DNA from: Geodermatophilaceae bacterium | GTDB lineage: Bacteria > Actinomycetota > Actinomycetes > Mycobacteriales > Geodermatophilaceae | DNA length: 7,346 nt | Direction: 5' to 3' | Assembly (NCBI GenBank): GCA_013814015.1 | Contig: JACCQS010000266.1 | Coordinates: forward strand, 1 to 7,346 | Translations under genes and position numbers: made by a program | Notes under the pieces: generated by a model | Database searches by the model: none | What the model was told of the DNA's origin: nothing | What the model saw: only the letters and a program-made list of their open reading frames with translations | Shown: piece by piece, positions 1-6,009 of the stretch | Layout: every line of letters starts with the position of its first letter | How positions within the stretch are numbered: position 1 is the stretch's first letter

Positions 1-135
1 ACTGGTGGTGTCTCGCCGATCGAGATTCGCACGTACGACATGAACCCGTGGTTGGGCCGACATTCGCCGGCTCGGAGGAACGACCACTCCGATCGGAGTC
101 CCGTGTGGCAGGTCATCCAGGTACTGCCGCTGCAT
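1..135 (-). CDS. Possible partial ORF, weakly AbiEi-antitoxin-like
   Basis: A minus-strand frame is open from a possible ATG at 135 to the left edge (45 codons), with an AGGA about ten bases upstream of that ATG. The peptide contains a hydrophobic strand ending in VVVPP, then an Arg-rich stretch, then VHVVRANLDRRDTTS. This loosely recalls the middle of actinobacterial AbiEi-type antitoxin proteins (a strand ending in VP, a basic linker, then V-H-R and D-V-T). The usual N-terminal winged helix is not encoded upstream, so the frame would be a truncated or decayed copy, or not a gene. Third-position GC is only about 60 %, below the neighbours. The same bases read on the plus strand give an open frame ending at TGA 148-150 with a more coding-like composition but no recognisable family. 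Low confidence in either reading. Confidence 0.22.
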   Translation of the reverse strand, partial: MQRQYLDDLPHGTPIGVVVPPSRRMSAQPRVHVVRANLDRRDTTS

Positions 136-207
136 GGGATCCGGTCCTGATGCGCGCAGGCGAGCCGGAACAGCGGATGTGGATATCGCGCTAGTCGTGT
201 GGATACG
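136..207. other. Short stretch with no recognised feature
   Basis: Between the doubtful left-edge reading frame and the palindrome at 208 I see no convincing coding frame, RNA gene or clear promoter. If the left-edge frame is real, this stretch would be part of a divergent intergenic region shared with the aldehyde dehydrogenase gene. Confidence 0.4.
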
Positions 208-269
208 CGTTGACTGAACCGTGTGCAGCTCTCAGGCACCGCGATCAGCTGCAGAAGGTTCAGTCAACG
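208..269. repeat. Long imperfect palindrome upstream of the dehydrogenase
   Basis: The outer arms are a perfect 13-bp inverted repeat: CGTTGACTGAACC at 208-220 and its reverse complement at 257-269. Four bases further in on each side, inner arms GCAGCT (225-230) and AGCTGC (247-252) also match. The 4-base linkers pair at two of four positions. The whole can be drawn as a stem of about 21 pairs with two mismatches around a 16-base loop (231-246). It ends 25 bases before the start codon of the dehydrogenase and 11 bases before its GAGG ribosome binding site. It could be a regulator-binding site, an mRNA leader hairpin, or the terminator of an upstream gene. No T-tract follows it, which argues mildly against the last option. 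Confidence 0.75.
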
Positions 270-294
270 TGCAGGGGTGTGAGGATGGGCGTCG

Positions 295-1845
295 ATGACG
301 TCCACGACACCCTCCCCCCTCAAAGTCACGTCGACCGACGAGCTGCGTACGCGGGCCCGGCGCGCCCTGGATCGATGCGCGGTCGTGCTGCCGCCAGAGT
401 CCACGGTGAACCTGCGGGCCCGTACGCCGATCACCGGAGAGAACCTCTTCGCCTATCCGCAGGCCTCGGCCGACGACGTGACGGCTGCGATCGCCGCGGC
501 CCGTACGGCATTCGCCGCGTGGCGGGTGGTCCCGGCGCCGGTACGCGGTGCGGTGGTCAAGCGGCTCGGCGCCCTGTTGGCCGAGCACAAGGCAGACCTC
601 GCCGAACTGATCAGCATCGAGGTCGGCAAGATCTCCTCCGAAGCCCTGGGCGAGGTCCAGGAGATGGTCGACATCTGCGACTTCGCGGTCGGCCTGTCCC
701 GGCAACTCGACGGCCGCACCATGCCGTCGGAGCGACCTGGACACCGGCTGATGGAGACCTGGCATCCGCTCGGCGTCGTCGGCGTGATCTCCGCCTTCAA
801 CTTCCCGGCGGCGGTCTGGTCCTGGAACACCGCGCTGGCCCTGGTCTGCGGGGACACCGTCGTCTGGAAGCCGTCGCCGCTGGCCGCACTCACCGCCGCC
901 GCCTGCTCCGCGCTGCTGGACCGCGCAGCGGCGGAGTGCGGTGCTCCGGACAACCTGAACGTCCTGGTCGTCGCCGACGCCGAGGTGGGTGCGGCCCTGG
1001 TCGACAGCCCGGACGTCGTCCTGCTCAGCGCGACCGGTTCGGAACGGATGGGCGCTGCGGTCGGCCCACGCGTCGCCGCCCGATTCGGCCGGGCGCTGCT
1101 CGAACTCGGCGGCAACAACGCCGCCGTCGTCACCGCGTCCGCAGACCTCGACATCGCCGTACGAGGCATCGTCTTCGCGGCTGCTGGTACGGCCGGGCAG
1201 CGCTGTACGACGATGCGCCGGGTGCTCGTGCACGAGTCGGTCGTCGACGAGCTCACTGCGCGGATCGCCGACGCGTACGCGGGCCTCGTCGTCGGTGACC
1301 CGCTGGCTGCCGGGACGCTGGTCGGGCCACTGATCGACGCCCGCGCGTACGACCGGATGCGCGCTGCACTAGATCGAGCCGTCGCCGATGGCGGAGAGAT
1401 CGTCACCGGCGGCGCGCGACACGAGGTCGAGGGCTCCCCCACGGCGGCCTACGTCGACCCGGCGCTGGTCCGGATGCCGGCCCAGACCGAGATCGTCCGT
1501 ACCGAAACCTTCGCCCCGATCCTGTACATGCTGACCTACACCGACTTTTCCGAGGCGATAGAGCTGCACAACGGTGTACCGCAAGGCTTGTCGTCGGCGA
1601 TCTTCACCCGCGATCAGCGCGAGGCCGAACAGTTCATGGCCGCCGATGGCTCCGACTGCGGCATCGTCAACGTGAACATCGGGACCTCGGGGGCAGAGAT
1701 CGGCGGTGCTTTCGGCGGCGAGAAGACCACCGGCGGCGGCCGGGAGTCGGGGTCGGACGCGTGGCGGGCGTACATGCGCCGGGCGACCAACACCGTCAAC
1801 TACTCGACCGAACTCCCCCTGGCCCAAGGCGTCACCTTCAGCTGA
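295..1845 (+). CDS. amaB: ALDH7-type dehydrogenase, L-piperidine-6-carboxylate dehydrogenase
   Basis: This predicted cytosolic NAD(P)+-dependent aldehyde dehydrogenase would oxidise alpha-aminoadipate semialdehyde (in equilibrium with piperideine-6-carboxylate) to alpha-aminoadipate in lysine catabolism. The 516-residue length fits the ALDH7 family. Visible motifs are FNFP with Asn169, WKPS with Lys192 (cofactor binding), ELGGNN with general base Glu270, GQRCTT with nucleophile Cys304, and ETFAP with Glu404. The C-terminal block NVNIGTSGAEIGGAFGGEK, followed by a Gly-rich GGGRESGSDAW segment, is characteristic of ALDH7 (antiquitin/P6C dehydrogenase) rather than other ALDHs. The ATG at 295 has GAGG at 281-284 ten bases upstream and gives a family-like N-terminus. 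The usual partner, lysine epsilon-aminotransferase, is not in the window; it could lie to the left or elsewhere. The downstream helicase is 299 bases away, so the gene probably forms its own transcription unit. The exact substrate is inferred from family. Confidence 0.93.
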   Translation: MTSTTPSPLKVTSTDELRTRARRALDRCAVVLPPESTVNLRARTPITGENLFAYPQASADDVTAAIAAARTAFAAWRVVPAPVRGAVVKRLGALLAEHKADLAELISIEVGKISSEALGEVQEMVDICDFAVGLSRQLDGRTMPSERPGHRLMETWHPLGVVGVISAFNFPAAVWSWNTALALVCGDTVVWKPSPLAALTAAACSALLDRAAAECGAPDNLNVLVVADAEVGAALVDSPDVVLLSATGSERMGAAVGPRVAARFGRALLELGGNNAAVVTASADLDIAVRGIVFAAAGTAGQRCTTMRRVLVHESVVDELTARIADAYAGLVVGDPLAAGTLVGPLIDARAYDRMRAALDRAVADGGEIVTGGARHEVEGSPTAAYVDPALVRMPAQTEIVRTETFAPILYMLTYTDFSEAIELHNGVPQGLSSAIFTRDQREAEQFMAADGSDCGIVNVNIGTSGAEIGGAFGGEKTTGGGRESGSDAWRAYMRRATNTVNYSTELPLAQGVTFS

Positions 1846-1861
1846 CCCGACTGGTCCTGCA

Positions 1862-1885
1862 TCGCCGTTACGCGCATGACGGCGA
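1862..1885 (+). terminator. Possible terminator hairpin after the dehydrogenase
   Basis: TCGCCGT (1862-1868) pairs with ACGGCGA (1879-1885). Two inner pairs, including one G-U, extend the stem to 9 bp around a 6-base loop. It starts 16 bases after the TGA stop of the dehydrogenase. It is followed by AAGGGG rather than a T-tract, as is often the case in high-GC actinobacteria, so termination is plausible but unproven. Confidence 0.4.
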
Positions 1886-2127
1886 AAGGGGCTTGGGGTG
1901 TCTGTGCGCAGGGTCACTGGGCGCCGATCTGCCCTGGAGCACGTTTCGTCGGGGCCGTGCCGTACCGTCATTGGTGTTGCTCGCGCATCCTGCGAGCTAG
2001 TCGGACGTGATTCGCGAGTCTCAACTCCGATGTTTCGCCACAGCGCACCTCGCGCTGGGCCCGTCCCTTTCGATACGCCCACTGCCGCTCAACGCTGGCA
2101 GCGTGGATCACCAGTGACGTGCCATCA
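1886..2127 (+). other. Intergenic leader region of the helicase, with small hairpins
   Basis: This gap holds no convincing gene. A frame starting GTG at 1898 and running into the helicase has no recognisable family and a composition unlike the neighbours. Three short perfect inverted repeats are visible: GCTCGC/GCGAGC at 1979-1997, CAGCGC/GCGCTG at 2041-2057, and ACGCT/AGCGT at 2092-2104. If transcription of the helicase begins near or before 1980, they would lie in a structured 5' leader together with the hairpin at 2128-2140. I could not identify a promoter with confidence. Confidence 0.4.
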
Positions 2128-2140
2128 GTCCTGGAAGGAC
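2128..2140 (+). promoter_or_regulatory. Ribosome binding site enclosed in a hairpin
   Basis: GTCCT (2128-2132) and AGGAC (2136-2140) form a perfect 5-bp stem with a 3-base loop, GGA. The Shine-Dalgarno sequence GGAAGGA of the helicase (2133-2139) occupies the loop and the 3' arm. It is five bases from the TTG start at 2145. The strong, correctly spaced Shine-Dalgarno supports TTG as the real start. The hairpin suggests that translation may depend on opening this structure; that consequence is inferred. Confidence 0.55.
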
Positions 2141-2144
2141 CATT

Positions 2145-3680
2145 TTGTCTCAGCTCCACCCTGCTCGCTCCGCACCATCCTCCCTCTCCACCGAAGCGAG
2201 CTTCGCTGACCTCGGGCTCCCCGCAAACGTCGTGACCGCGCTGCACCGGCGTGGCATCACCGATCCCTTCCCGATCCAGACCGCGACGATGCCCGACATC
2301 CTCGCCGGCAAGGACGTACTCGGCCGCGGCCAGACCGGCTCAGGCAAGACGCTGGCCTTCGGCCTGCCGACCCTCGTCCGGCTCACCGAGGGCAGCACCG
2401 CCCCGAAGCGGCCGCGTGCCCTGGTCCTCGTACCCACCCGCGAACTCGCCATGCAGGTGTGTGACGCGCTCGAGCCGTACGCCACGACGCTGGGCCTCTC
2501 GGTCCGTAATGTCGTCGGCGGCATGCCATTTGGCCGACAGATCGACAATCTGCGCCGCGGCGTCGACCTGCTCGTTGCCACCCCGGGACGGCTCAACGAC
2601 CTGATCAACCAGCGCGCCTGCGATCTCGGTGATGTCTCCATCGCGATCCTCGACGAGGCCGATCACATGGCGGACATGGGCTTTCTGCCCCAGGTGCGCA
2701 AGCTCCTCGACCAGGTACGTACCGGCGGGCAGCGGCTGCTGTTCTCGGCCACCCTCGACGGCGACGTCGACAAGCTGGTCCGCCAGTACCTCAACCACCC
2801 CGTCACCCACTCGGTCGCCCCATCGACCGCTGGAGTCGAGGAGATGGACCACCACGTCATCACGGTCTCGGCCGAGGACAAGCTCGACGTGGTCAGCGAG
2901 ATCGCCTCCCGCGACGGCAAGACGATGTTCTTCGTACGTACCAAGCACGGCGCCGACCGACTGGCCAAGAAGCTGGGACAGGTCGGCGTACGCGCAGGCT
3001 CCCTGCACGGCGGGAAGTCCCAAGGACAGCGCACTCGTACGCTCAACCAGTTCAAGGACGGCGCAGTGCCGGTCCTGATCGCGACCGACGTCGCCGCTCG
3101 CGGCATCCATGTCGACAACGTCGGCCTGGTCGTCCACGTCGATCCGCCGGCCGACCCCAAGGACTACCTGCATCGCGCCGGTCGTACGGCACGGGCCGGT
3201 GAGTCCGGCACCGTCCTGACCCTCGTCCTGCCGCATCAGCGCCGCGAGGTCGACCAGATGACCCGCAAGGCCGGCGTGCAGCCGACCCGTACTTCGGCCC
3301 GCCCCGGCGATGCCGACCTGGCATCGTTGACCGGCGCTCGGCGGCCGAGCGGGGTTGCGCTGATCGCCGCTCCTGCAGACAGCGAAACCCGTCGGCACCC
3401 GCGCAATGCCGGCCCGCGCCGCGGCGGTACCCCAGGTCGGGACGGCGCCTCGACGTCCTCGTCCGGTGGCCAGTCCCGGACCCGCGGCTACCGCGGTGCC
3501 GGTCATGGTTCTGACCTACCCCGGCCACGAACGGGGTCTGCTTCGCCCGGCCGCTCTGCTGCTCCGAGAAGCGGTGCGCCGGGAAGTGCCCGGATCGCCG
3601 GTGGCGCAGTCGGTCGTTCCGAGGCCGGGCACGGCCGTTCGGGCTCGCCGCGCGGACGCCGTACGGCCCGCAGCTACTGA
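2145..3680 (+). CDS. DEAD-box ATP-dependent RNA helicase
   Basis: Predicted RNA helicase of superfamily 2, remodelling mRNA or ribosomal RNA structure at the cost of ATP. All family motifs are present in order in 511 residues: Q-motif region (about 20-45, with PFPIQ), motif I GQTGSGKT (62-69), Ia PTRELA (97-102), Ib TPGR (146-149), II DEAD (170-173), III SAT (201-203), motif V region ATDVAARG (313-320), and VI HRAGRTAR (343-350). Beyond about residue 400 lies a low-complexity basic tail rich in Gly, Arg, Ser and Pro, typical of RNA-binding extensions in actinobacterial RhlE/DeaD-like helicases. The start is TTG at 2145, supported by AAGGA five bases upstream; the next in-frame ATG lies inside the helicase core. 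It stands alone, with terminators after it. Whether it serves cold adaptation, ribosome assembly or RNA decay cannot be told from sequence. Confidence 0.95.
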   Translation: MSQLHPARSAPSSLSTEASFADLGLPANVVTALHRRGITDPFPIQTATMPDILAGKDVLGRGQTGSGKTLAFGLPTLVRLTEGSTAPKRPRALVLVPTRELAMQVCDALEPYATTLGLSVRNVVGGMPFGRQIDNLRRGVDLLVATPGRLNDLINQRACDLGDVSIAILDEADHMADMGFLPQVRKLLDQVRTGGQRLLFSATLDGDVDKLVRQYLNHPVTHSVAPSTAGVEEMDHHVITVSAEDKLDVVSEIASRDGKTMFFVRTKHGADRLAKKLGQVGVRAGSLHGGKSQGQRTRTLNQFKDGAVPVLIATDVAARGIHVDNVGLVVHVDPPADPKDYLHRAGRTARAGESGTVLTLVLPHQRREVDQMTRKAGVQPTRTSARPGDADLASLTGARRPSGVALIAAPADSETRRHPRNAGPRRGGTPGRDGASTSSSGGQSRTRGYRGAGHGSDLPRPRTGSASPGRSAAPRSGAPGSARIAGGAVGRSEAGHGRSGSPRGRRTARSY

Positions 3681-3725
3681 CCACATCGATCGGGCGAGGG
3701 CCGCGCTCCGCTGAGTATCACCTGA

Positions 3726-3760
3726 CGGTTTTGGCGCAAACCGCCGGGGCAGCCCCGGCG
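3726..3760 (+). terminator. Paired hairpins after the helicase gene
   Basis: Two adjoining inverted repeats lie about 45 bases after the helicase stop codon. CGGTTT/AAACCG (3726-3731 with 3738-3743) is followed by CGCCGGGG/CCCCGGCG (3742-3749 with 3753-3760), an 8-bp GC-only stem with a 3-base loop. They share two bases, so only one can be complete at a time. The second is very stable but lacks a T-tract. Most likely a transcription terminator for the helicase gene. Confidence 0.6.
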
Positions 3761-3826
3761 CAACCCCCGGTCACGTCACTCGCACTCAGCTTCTGGTGCG
3801 GAACCTGCAACGTCGGGAGTAACTCA

Positions 3827-3859
3827 TCAATCGCCGCACGTCCAGCATGCGGCGATTGA
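3827..3859. terminator. Bidirectional terminator between convergent genes
   Basis: TCAATCGCCGCA (3827-3838) and TGCGGCGATTGA (3848-3859) form a perfect 12-bp stem with a 9-base loop. The hairpin sits between the convergent helicase and catalase genes, 25 bases beyond the catalase stop codon. Being symmetric, it could serve transcripts from either side. Neither flank has a clean T-run. Confidence 0.7.
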
Positions 3860-3884
3860 CCAGTTAGTTGGCTACAGCGCGGCG

Positions 3885-5417
3885 TCAGGCTTTGGCCTGC
3901 ATCGACTCCCGAGCCGGATTCGCCTGCTCGGCCGCCTTCGGGTCCTTCTCATCCGCTTTCGCCCGGACACCGGCTTCGATCTTGTCCCCCAGGCCCTTGT
4001 CCACGTTGCGCCAGTACTCGAAGGCGCGCTGCAGCACCGGCTCGGACACGGCATTGAGCAGGTGGCCCACGATGTTGTTGACCAACCGCTCACGCGCGGC
4101 ATCGTCGAGCACCTCGCGGACCATGGTGCCGGCCTGGCCCCAGTCGTCGTCCTCGGGGTGCTGTACGTAGGCGGCCCGCTGGATCTCTCCGTCGGCGTAC
4201 CAGCCGGCCGGTTCGCCGTACCGTGCGGTGTCCGCTTTGGGGCCGCCATAGGAGTTCGGTGCGTACACCGGGTCCGAGACGTTGTTGACCCGCATCACGC
4301 CGTCCTTGCTGTAACTGTGTACGGGCGACCGCGGTGCGTTGACCGAAATCTGCTGGTAGTTCACGCCCATCCGAGCGCGGTGTGCGTCGGCGTAGGAGAA
4401 CAGCCGGGCCAGCAGCATCTTGTCCGGGCTCGGGCCGATTCCCGGTACCAGGTTGTTCGGCTGGAAGGCCGCCTGCTCGATCTCGGTGTGGTAGTCAGTT
4501 GGGTTGCGGTCCAACGTCATCCGGCCGACATCGATCAGCGGGTAGTCGCCGTGCGGCCACACCTTGGTCAGGTCGAACGGGTTGAACCGGTAGTTCTTCG
4601 CATCCTCGAACGGCATGATCTGCACCTTCAGGGTCCAGGTCGGGAACTGCCCGTCCCTGATGTGCTCATAGAGGTCGCGCTGGTGATAGTCGGTGTCGAC
4701 CGCGGCCATCTGGTCGCCCTCGTCCTGGGTGAAGAACTCGACTCCCTGATCGGTCTTGAAGTGGTATTTGACCCAGAACTTCGCGCCCTGGGCGTTGACC
4801 CACATGTAGGTGTGCGAGCTGTAGCCGTTCATGTGCCGCCAGCTGCGCGGGATTCCCCGGTCGCCCATCAGCCAGGTCACCTGGTGCGCGGATTCCGGGG
4901 ACAGGGTCCAGAAGTCCCATTGCATGTCGTGGTCGCGAAGGCCGTTGTCCGCCCGGCGTTTCTGCGACCGGATGAAGTGCTGGAACTTCATCGGGTCCTT
5001 GACGAAGAACACCGGAGTGTTGTTGCCGACCATGTCGTAGTTGCCCTCGGTCGTATAGAACTTCAGGCTGAAACCGCGTGGGTCGCGCCAGGTATCGGGG
5101 CTACCGCGCTCGCCGGCGACGGTGGAGAACCGAACCAGCATGTCGGTCGCGGTGCTTGGCTGGAACACCGCAGCCTTGGTGTAGGCGCTGACATCGTTGG
5201 TCACCTCGAAGCGGCCAAAAGCACCGCCGCCCTTGGCATGTGGCTGGCGCTCGGGAATCCGCTCCCGGTTGAACTGTGCCATCTGCTCGATCAGATAGTG
5301 ATCCTGCAGCAGGATCGGCCCTTCGGCCCCGAGGGTCAGCGAGTGCTCGTCACTCTCGACCGGAACGCCGGCATCGGTCGTCGTCGGCGGCTGGGACTGC
5401 GGCTGGGTCTGGGTCAT
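3885..5417 (-). CDS. katA: Monofunctional heme catalase
   Basis: Breaks down hydrogen peroxide to water and oxygen in the cytosol. The 510 residues fit the small-subunit heme catalases. Visible catalytic features are distal His60 in ERQPHAKGGGAFG (most relatives have V-V-H), distal Asn132 in VGNNTPVFF, and the proximal heme ligand Tyr342 with Arg338 in RLFSYADAHR. RFSTVAGE and RDPRGFSLKFYT are also present. The last 25 residues are a charged Ala/Lys/Glu-rich tail. The reading frame extends further upstream, but the ATG at 5417 is preceded by AGGAG with an 8-base spacer and yields the standard catalase N-terminus. It overlaps the stop of the Fur-family gene as ATGA, so the two are translationally coupled and presumably repressed together until peroxide or metal status changes. 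It is not a KatG-type catalase-peroxidase. Confidence 0.97.
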   Translation of the reverse strand: MTQTQPQSQPPTTTDAGVPVESDEHSLTLGAEGPILLQDHYLIEQMAQFNRERIPERQPHAKGGGAFGRFEVTNDVSAYTKAAVFQPSTATDMLVRFSTVAGERGSPDTWRDPRGFSLKFYTTEGNYDMVGNNTPVFFVKDPMKFQHFIRSQKRRADNGLRDHDMQWDFWTLSPESAHQVTWLMGDRGIPRSWRHMNGYSSHTYMWVNAQGAKFWVKYHFKTDQGVEFFTQDEGDQMAAVDTDYHQRDLYEHIRDGQFPTWTLKVQIMPFEDAKNYRFNPFDLTKVWPHGDYPLIDVGRMTLDRNPTDYHTEIEQAAFQPNNLVPGIGPSPDKMLLARLFSYADAHRARMGVNYQQISVNAPRSPVHSYSKDGVMRVNNVSDPVYAPNSYGGPKADTARYGEPAGWYADGEIQRAAYVQHPEDDDWGQAGTMVREVLDDAARERLVNNIVGHLLNAVSEPVLQRAFEYWRNVDKGLGDKIEAGVRAKADEKDPKAAEQANPARESMQAKA

Positions 5418-5905
5418 GGACGTGTCTCCTCTTGTTGGTGAAATCCGTACGCGGGTCGTCCCGCGGTCGCACAATCGGGGCACAAGCCCCAGAACACCAC
5501 TTCGGCCTCGTCGACTATGAAGCCGCGCCGGTCGGCGGAATCGGACGGCTCGAGACAGGGAGCAGCCCCGACCACACAGTCGACATCCTCGGTACGGCCG
5601 CACCGGCGGCACACCCGGTGGTGATGGTTGTCGCTTGCGCGCCGCTCGTACCGGGCGGGATGCCCGGCCGGCTCGATGCGTCGGAGCAGCCCCGCCGCAG
5701 TACAAACGGCGAGGACGTCGTACACGGCCTGCGTGGACACGGTCCCGAGCATCTCGCGCACTGCCGCGCTGATCGCGTCGACGCTGGAATGCGGATGTTC
5801 GACCAGCCAGGTCAACACCGCCCGGCGCGGTGCTGTCACGCGTAATCCGGCCGCGCGCAACGCTTTCAGCGCGGTTTCGTCACGATCGACGAGCGTCGGA
5901 GCCAT
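5414..5905 (-). CDS. furA: Fur-family metalloregulator (FurA/CatR/PerR-like)
   Basis: Predicted DNA-binding repressor that senses metal or peroxide through bound metal ions. In 163 residues it has an N-terminal winged helix: LRVTAPRRAVLTWL near 21-34, and the recognition region VSTQAVYDVLAVCTAAGLL near 56-74. The C-terminal metal/dimer domain has HHH at 94-96, CRRC (Cys99, Cys102), and CPDC (Cys142, Cys145); the two CxxC pairs are the expected structural zinc site. Position directly ahead of, and overlapping, a catalase gene is the classic arrangement of peroxide-responsive Fur proteins in actinobacteria, so control of the catalase and of itself is inferred. The ATG at 5905 has AGGG seven bases upstream; a -10-like element lies so close that a leaderless transcript is also possible. 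Whether it responds to iron, manganese or oxidation of a His ligand is not visible. Confidence 0.92.
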   Translation of the reverse strand: MAPTLVDRDETALKALRAAGLRVTAPRRAVLTWLVEHPHSSVDAISAAVREMLGTVSTQAVYDVLAVCTAAGLLRRIEPAGHPARYERRASDNHHHRVCRRCGRTEDVDCVVGAAPCLEPSDSADRRGFIVDEAEVVFWGLCPDCATAGRPAYGFHQQEETRP

Positions 5906-5911
5906 ACCTGC

Positions 5912-5949
5912 ACCCTGCCCGACATTCTGGAACGAGTCAAGTGACGAGT
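5912..5949 (-). promoter_or_regulatory. Candidate furA-katA promoter and operator
   Basis: On the minus strand TTGACT (5940-5935), a good -35, is followed after 17 bases by CAGGGT (5917-5912), a weak TANNNT-like -10. Transcription would then begin at or next to the ATG at 5905. The -35 is embedded in repeats: plus-strand ACGAGT occurs at 5932-5937 and 5944-5949 (12-base period), and GTCA-AG-TGAC at 5936-5945 is a small palindrome. Such symmetry over a -35 is where an autoregulating Fur-family repressor would be expected to bind. Inference only. Confidence 0.4.
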
Positions 5950-5996
5950 TGCGAGCCTTCGGACCGGCACGGTCATTTTCGGGTGGCGGCCACGTA

Positions 5997-6009
5997 CCAA
6001 ACGGTTTGG
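5997..6009. promoter_or_regulatory. TetR-type palindromic operator candidate
   Basis: CCAAAC-G-GTTTGG is a perfect 13-bp palindrome (6-bp arms, one central base) in the divergent intergenic region. Its right arm overlaps the -35-like TTGGCA of the promoter for the SnoaL-like gene. Size and position fit a TetR-family repressor site. No TetR-family gene lies within the window. Confidence 0.5.

Noticed and set aside
208..238. TTGACT in the palindrome arm as a -35 for the dehydrogenase
   Set aside because: No TANNNT-like -10 at 16-18 bases downstream on either strand, so it is more likely part of the repeat than a promoter in itself.
210..1298. 362-codon plus-strand frame overlapping the dehydrogenase
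   Set aside because: Extremely Arg/Gly-rich peptide in the wrong frame relative to a clear ALDH; it would also begin within the palindrome.
1898..2209. 103-codon plus-strand frame between the dehydrogenase and the helicase
   Set aside because: No recognisable family, low third-position GC bias, and it runs into the helicase start in another frame. Treated as non-coding leader.
2340..3506. 388-codon minus-strand open frame across the helicase
   Set aside because: It is the shadow of a complete DEAD-box helicase; no family features and composition typical of an antisense high-GC frame.
4062..5441. 459-codon plus-strand open frame across the catalase gene
   Set aside because: It is antisense to a clear catalase with all catalytic residues; long antisense frames are expected in high-GC DNA. 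Its Val/Leu/His/Arg-rich peptide matches nothing I recognise.
5418..5705. N-terminal extension of the catalase frame up to 5705
   Set aside because: It overlaps the Fur-family gene in another frame and encodes an Arg/Pro-rich peptide unlike any catalase; ATG 5417 has a good ribosome binding site.
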